64,000 nucleotides of DNA, from the NCBI GenBank assembly GCA_963798745.1, contig CAWCUF010000001.1, forward strand, positions 62,001-126,000. The letters run 5' to 3'. The stretch is from Prado023 sp963798745 (GTDB taxonomy: Bacteria > Actinomycetota > Actinomycetes > S36-B12 > CAIYMF01). The notes beneath the pieces are model-generated. The model was not told the DNA's origin, ran no database searches, and saw only the letters and a program-made list of their open reading frames with translations. Each line of letters opens with the position of its first letter. The stretch's first letter is position 1. Below are positions 60,391 to 64,000 of the stretch, piece after piece. A program made the translations under genes and the position numbers.

Positions 60391-61052
60391 GGCACCGTGG
60401 GTGCCGAGCCGGACTCCGAGGGCAGGAACCCGTCTTCGACCGCGACCCGGCGCATATCGGATTTGGTGTGCACGTCACGGTGAGCCTGCGCGTACTTGCT
60501 GCGCACCCGGTCGAGGTACTCCTTGGCCGTGGCCGGGCTGACGTTCATCCTTCGCGCCACGGAGTCCAGCTTGAGCCCGGAGGCGTAGAGCCGCAGGGCC
60601 GAGAGTTCCTGGATGCTGAGGTTGGGTACGTCCTGCGGCGCCTCGGCCAGGATCGCGGCCATCTCCTGGGTCAGGAATCCCTCCCCGGCAGCCACGATCC
60701 GGATCGCCTCGAGCAGGTCAGCGGGATCCTCGCGCTTGGACATGTAGCCCAGCGCCCCGCAGGCCAGGCCCTGGCGCACCAAGCGGGGGCTGCCCAGCGC
60801 GCTGACGATCAGCACCCGGCAGTCCGCGGCCCGGAAGCTCGCGACGAGTTCGGGCAGCGAGGGAGCGTCGGGACCGAGGTCCAGGTCGAGCAGGACCACG
60901 TCGCTGCTCGGAGCTGCGGCCAGGGCCGACTCGATCTCCGAGCCCGCGTATTCGACCTCGACCCCGGGGGCCCTCGACTGCAGCCAGGTCAGCAGCGCCT
61001 GGTGGAAGAGGGCGTGGTCGTCGAGGATGACGACGCGCACACGGGTCCCCAT
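60387..61052 (-). CDS. LuxR/NarL-family response regulator
   Basis: Receiver: VVILDDHALFHQALLTW, Asp in VVLLDLDLGPDAPS and YMSKREDPADLLEAI. HTH: LSIQELSALRLYASGLKLDSVA and VSPATAKEYLDRVRSKYAQAH, with a slightly unusual recognition helix. It is cognate to the large membrane kinase nine bases upstream and coupled to the small exported protein. Confidence 0.93.
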   Translation of the reverse strand: MGTRVRVVILDDHALFHQALLTWLQSRAPGVEVEYAGSEIESALAAAPSSDVVLLDLDLGPDAPSLPELVASFRAADCRVLIVSALGSPRLVRQGLACGALGYMSKREDPADLLEAIRIVAAGEGFLTQEMAAILAEAPQDVPNLSIQELSALRLYASGLKLDSVARRMNVSPATAKEYLDRVRSKYAQAHRDVHTKSDMRRVAVEDGFLPSESGSAPTVP

Positions 61053-61061
61053 GAGGGGAAT

Positions 61062-63443
61062 CTAGCCGGTCGGTGGGTCTGGCTGCCCGCTGGGCTGCAG
61101 CCAGGACCATGCGATGCTCAACTCCTCGTCGAGGAGGTCGACCTGGCCACCCGGGGTCATCAGCCGGGTCCGGGCCGCAAGGACCGGGCCGCGGGCCGCC
61201 ACGCCGGTGCCGGCGGCCGTGAGGACCAGGCTCATCCCGGCCTCCTCCGGCCAGGCCATCAGGGTCACCTGGGAACCCGGTGCCACCGCGCAGATCACGT
61301 CCACCGCACCGCCCACCTCCCCGATCACCTCGGGCAGGGGCAGGCAGTCGGCCATCGCCCCCCGCACGTGCACCGGGCAGCCGTGCAGGTGCAGCAGGCG
61401 CAACCAGGACCGTGCCGAACTGCGCAGGTCCGCGGGCGCATGGCTCACGGCCAGCAGGGCACGCAGGAAACCCGCCTCGGTGCCGCACAGCGCGCGTGTG
61501 GCCGGCCGTCGGGGGTCGCGCCGACCACTGGCCAGGTCATCGAGCAGTGCCCCGGCGGACCTCAGCGTGTCGGCGACCCAGAGCTCCTCCTCGGTCCTGA
61601 TGGCCAGTTGGCGCACCATCCGCTGCTGGGCGGCCTGCTCCTGGGCGCGCGCGCCGGACAGCTCCCGGGTCAGCCGCTGCATGCGCTCGACGAACAGCGC
61701 CACCGCCCCGAAGATCGCCACGACGAAGACCCCGGCCTCCGCGGTGGCCGGGCCGCAGAGCTCCCAGGTGTCATTCCAGATCAGGGCCGCGCCGACGTGT
61801 GCTGAACCCACCGTCGCGATGACACCGGCCAGTGCGGCGGGCCGGGGCGCCAGCATGAGGACGATGGCCATCATCGGCACCCGGGCATCGAAGGCCGCCG
61901 ATTCCCCCGCCAGTGAGGAGCAGTACGGGTCGGCCGCGACGAGCGCGGCGCTGACCAGCACGTAGGTCGCGCAGGCGATCAGCACGTAGCTGGCCCCGAC
62001 CCGGACCCCCGCCACCGCACGTTCCACGATGACCGCACCGACCAGCACCGGCGCGAGCACCGCGGCCAGGGCGATCCAGGGCTGCTCGTAGGCGGGCCAG
62101 CCGAGCACCACCAGGGCGCCGGCCACGCCAGCCAGGAAGGTGCCCATCATCAGCACGATCCGGGCGGTCCGCACCAGCAGGTCCGAGCCGAGCTCCGGCT
62201 CCTCGACGGGGTCGCGCTGCCATTCGAGGAGCACGACGGTGCCCACCCCCTCCGGGCCCGGCCCGCTCATCGCGTTGCCGCCCACACCCCGCATCCGCTC
62301 GTTGATGGACTGCGACGTGCCGTAGCCCAGGGCGCCGGGATCGGAGCCCACCCCCTCGTCGATGATGAACACCTGGATGTGTTCATCATCGATCACCGTG
62401 AGCATGCTGGCCCGGGTCACCTGCGCGTGCTTGGCGACGTTGGTCAGGGCCTCGGTGGCGGCCCCCGTGATCGCGACCAGCACGGGCGCCGGGATCCGTT
62501 GGCCGGGCGGATCGTTGGACGGGGGGGCCACGATCACCGGTTCCAGGGTCAGGCCCAGCCGTTGGGCGTGCCCGTCGAGGCGGGCCTGCACCTCGAGCAG
62601 GTCGGCATGACCGGCCTCCGAGCGCCACGCCGTCAACTGCTCGGCATCCGCACGGCACCGGGCCGCCACGTCCGCAGGATCGAGGTGGTCGCCGTGCGAA
62701 GCGACGGTCTCCAGGGTGTTCAGTGCGGTGTCGTGCAGGGAGCGCTCCACCTCGGCCGCGACCTGGGTCGACGCGCGGACCGCCTGCTCACGCATCAGGG
62801 CCTCGGAGCGCCGGTCCAGGGAGCGTTGCAGACCCAGCGCGGCCCTGCGCAGAGCCATGATCGCGACTGCCACGGAGAAGCCGGCGGCGACCAGCCCCAC
62901 CGCGGGCACGGCCCCGGTCAGGGTGCTGCGCAGCAGCGGGTCCTCGGGGTCGGCCTGCATGGGCATCAGCAGCGCGAACCCACCGAGCAGCATCGCCGAC
63001 ACACCCCCGAGCACCGGGCCGCCCCAGACCGTCAGGCTGGCCACGAGCAGCCCGGCGGTGAGCAACTGCGCCGGTAGCAGCGTCAACTGCCCCGTAGCAT
63101 CGCGCATCACCTCCAGGGAGATGAGGCACCCGGCGGCCGCCACGGCGGAGAGCCAGCCGGGCAGGGGCCGGTCCGACCCGTCCGGCAGCTTGCCGCGCAA
63201 CATGCCCATGCCCAGGGCGAACATGGCCCAGACGAGGCAGATCAAGCCCTGGACGGCGCCGAGCGCGAACAGCCCCTGCGGTGGGCGAAGCACCGAGGTT
63301 GCAGCCTGGCCGAGCAACATCAGGATGACCAGCCAGTGGACCAGGTGGGCCACCGAGTCGGCGGCCACGGCGCTGACGGTCCGGTCCGGCGCCCGGGGGG
63401 CCCCCGGCACGGGTGGGGCCGGCGGCAACTGGATGACGGTCAC
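61062..63443 (-). CDS. Large membrane sensor kinase with duplicated kinase-like halves
   Basis: This 793-residue protein has two similar halves. The first has about six membrane helices, a dimerisation helix with phospho-acceptor His in VERSLHDTALNTLETV, and an ATPase with the N-box EALTNVAKHAQ and DEGVGSDPGAL. The second repeats six helices (about 430-575), then a dimerisation-like helix (MVRQLAIRTEEELWVADTLR) lacking the His, and an ATPase-like domain without the usual Asn and Gly motifs, a pseudokinase. The GTG is preceded by GGAGGTGG. Its partner regulator and the small exported protein follow. The ligand is unknown. Confidence 0.85.
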   Translation of the reverse strand: MTVIQLPPAPPVPGAPRAPDRTVSAVAADSVAHLVHWLVILMLLGQAATSVLRPPQGLFALGAVQGLICLVWAMFALGMGMLRGKLPDGSDRPLPGWLSAVAAAGCLISLEVMRDATGQLTLLPAQLLTAGLLVASLTVWGGPVLGGVSAMLLGGFALLMPMQADPEDPLLRSTLTGAVPAVGLVAAGFSVAVAIMALRRAALGLQRSLDRRSEALMREQAVRASTQVAAEVERSLHDTALNTLETVASHGDHLDPADVAARCRADAEQLTAWRSEAGHADLLEVQARLDGHAQRLGLTLEPVIVAPPSNDPPGQRIPAPVLVAITGAATEALTNVAKHAQVTRASMLTVIDDEHIQVFIIDEGVGSDPGALGYGTSQSINERMRGVGGNAMSGPGPEGVGTVVLLEWQRDPVEEPELGSDLLVRTARIVLMMGTFLAGVAGALVVLGWPAYEQPWIALAAVLAPVLVGAVIVERAVAGVRVGASYVLIACATYVLVSAALVAADPYCSSLAGESAAFDARVPMMAIVLMLAPRPAALAGVIATVGSAHVGAALIWNDTWELCGPATAEAGVFVVAIFGAVALFVERMQRLTRELSGARAQEQAAQQRMVRQLAIRTEEELWVADTLRSAGALLDDLASGRRDPRRPATRALCGTEAGFLRALLAVSHAPADLRSSARSWLRLLHLHGCPVHVRGAMADCLPLPEVIGEVGGAVDVICAVAPGSQVTLMAWPEEAGMSLVLTAAGTGVAARGPVLAARTRLMTPGGQVDLLDEELSIAWSWLQPSGQPDPPTG

Positions 63444-63444
63444 A

Positions 63445-63492
63445 GCGTCACCACCTCCACGGCGACAGTCACCGCGTCACCACCTCCACGGG
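63445..63492. repeat. 29-bp tandem duplication at the kinase start
   Basis: GCGTCACCACCTCCACGG occurs at 63445 and 63474, each containing a ribosome site (GGAGGTGG on the minus strand) and a GTG. The upstream copy opens a ten-codon ORF, MTVAVEVVTL, whose TGA overlaps the kinase GTG. Confidence 0.7.
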
Positions 63493-63500
63493 CTGGGGCC

Positions 63501-64000
63501 TCACAGTGTCACCACGTTCACCGGCAGGGAGGAGTCTGCGGGGATGTCCAGGGCCGAGGGCGGCGCACCGCGGGCCACGAGTTGTGCTCCCAGGGCGGCC
63601 ACCATGGCTCCATTGTCGGTGCACAGGCCTGGGCGCGGCACGCGCAGCCGGAGCCCGGCGGACTCGGCCCGGGCCGCGGCCAGGGCGCGCAGCCGCGAGT
63701 TGGCAGCCACCCCCCCACCGATCTGCAGGTCGGCCACGCCATGCTCCCGGCACGCGTCGACGGCCTTGCGGGTCAGCACGTCGACGACCGCTTCCTGGAA
63801 GGAGGCGGCCACGTCGGCCACCGGGACCGGCTCGCCGGCGGCCTCGCGGGCCTCGACCCAGCGGGCGACCGCGGTCTTCAGCCCGGAGAACGAGAAGTCG
63901 AACCGGTGCCGGGCCAGGTCCTTGGGGGTGCTCAGGCCGCGCGGGAAACGCACGTAGGCGCGGTCACCGCCCCCGGCGACCCGGTCGATGTGCGGGCCGC
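63501..64000 (-). CDS. tsaD: TsaD, tRNA threonylcarbamoyladenosine synthase subunit (5' end outside)
   Basis: This is the C-terminal half of the universal t6A37 tRNA modification ATPase. Visible motifs: FDFSFSGLKTAVARWVE, ADLQIGGGVAANSRLRAL and PGLCTDNGAMVAALGAQL, with the metal-binding Asp in CTDNGAM. It ends SSLPVNVVTL. The gene order tsaD - groES - groEL is conserved in actinobacteria; here a methyltransferase, a secreted protein and a two-component system lie between. Confidence 0.95.
   Translation of the reverse strand, partial: GPHIDRVAGGGDRAYVRFPRGLSTPKDLARHRFDFSFSGLKTAVARWVEAREAAGEPVPVADVAASFQEAVVDVLTRKAVDACREHGVADLQIGGGVAANSRLRALAAARAESAGLRLRVPRPGLCTDNGAMVAALGAQLVARGAPPSALDIPADSSLPVNVVTL

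Overview
The window is a very G+C-rich stretch from a high-GC actinobacterium (Actinomycetota), identified by its gene content: a BldM-type response regulator, a WhiB protein, a His-tailed GroEL1 with GroES under CIRCE operators, paired IMP dehydrogenase genes (guaB2/guaB3), a PerM/DUF6350 membrane protein and the sucCD/purNH/folD neighbourhood. The genus cannot be named from the sequence alone. No rRNA, tRNA, CRISPR array, riboswitch, insertion sequence or phage gene was seen.

Layout. 1-3.8 kb: the 3' end of the sucCD-perM-purN-purH-folD block (folD cut by the window edge, a HAD phosphatase, purH, purN), all on the minus strand. 3.9-27.9 kb: about 24 kb of accessory genes sitting inside that block. 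They comprise an alpha/beta hydrolase, a FadH-type dienoyl-CoA reductase, a broken PhzF gene with an internal minisatellite, a four-gene glycosyltransferase/membrane operon, a TetR-ACT-GNAT fusion overlapping an acyl-CoA synthetase, a TetR regulator, a PlsC acyltransferase, an OmpR-type two-component system, and an electron-transfer operon (ferredoxin, NuoF-like flavoprotein, ferric-reductase-like membrane protein, ApbE). 28-37 kb: the rest of the conserved block (perM, sucD, sucC), a stand-alone B12-binding mutase subunit, an RHH antitoxin-like protein, a lipase and pcrA. 37-44 kb: a secreted M15-like protein, a PIG-L deacetylase, and a PspC-linked two-component system with divergent PspC genes. 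44-64 kb: the conserved guaA - GMC oxidoreductase - aldehyde dehydrogenase - guaB3 - guaB2 - bldM - MerR/B12 - whiB - groEL - groES - methyltransferase - (secreted protein, second two-component system) - tsaD region.

How the genes work together. Core metabolism (purine synthesis and GMP branch, succinyl-CoA synthetase, one-carbon metabolism) and chaperones are interleaved with developmental and stress regulators. The most interesting accessory units are three. First, a protein acetyltransferase candidate (TetR-ACT-GNAT) is translationally coupled to a probable substrate, an AMP-forming acyl-CoA synthetase. Second, a compact operon looks like a membrane electron-transfer module with its own two-component control. 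Third, the regulators near 54 kb share an unusual inverted-repeat operator.

Two signals run through the whole window. Many genes start directly on ATG/GTG 6-7 bases after a TANNNT box, which suggests leaderless mRNAs. Several proteins carry short tandem repeats, and at least two genes (phzF and the TetR fusion) show single-base frameshifts. The frameshifts could be real or assembly errors.
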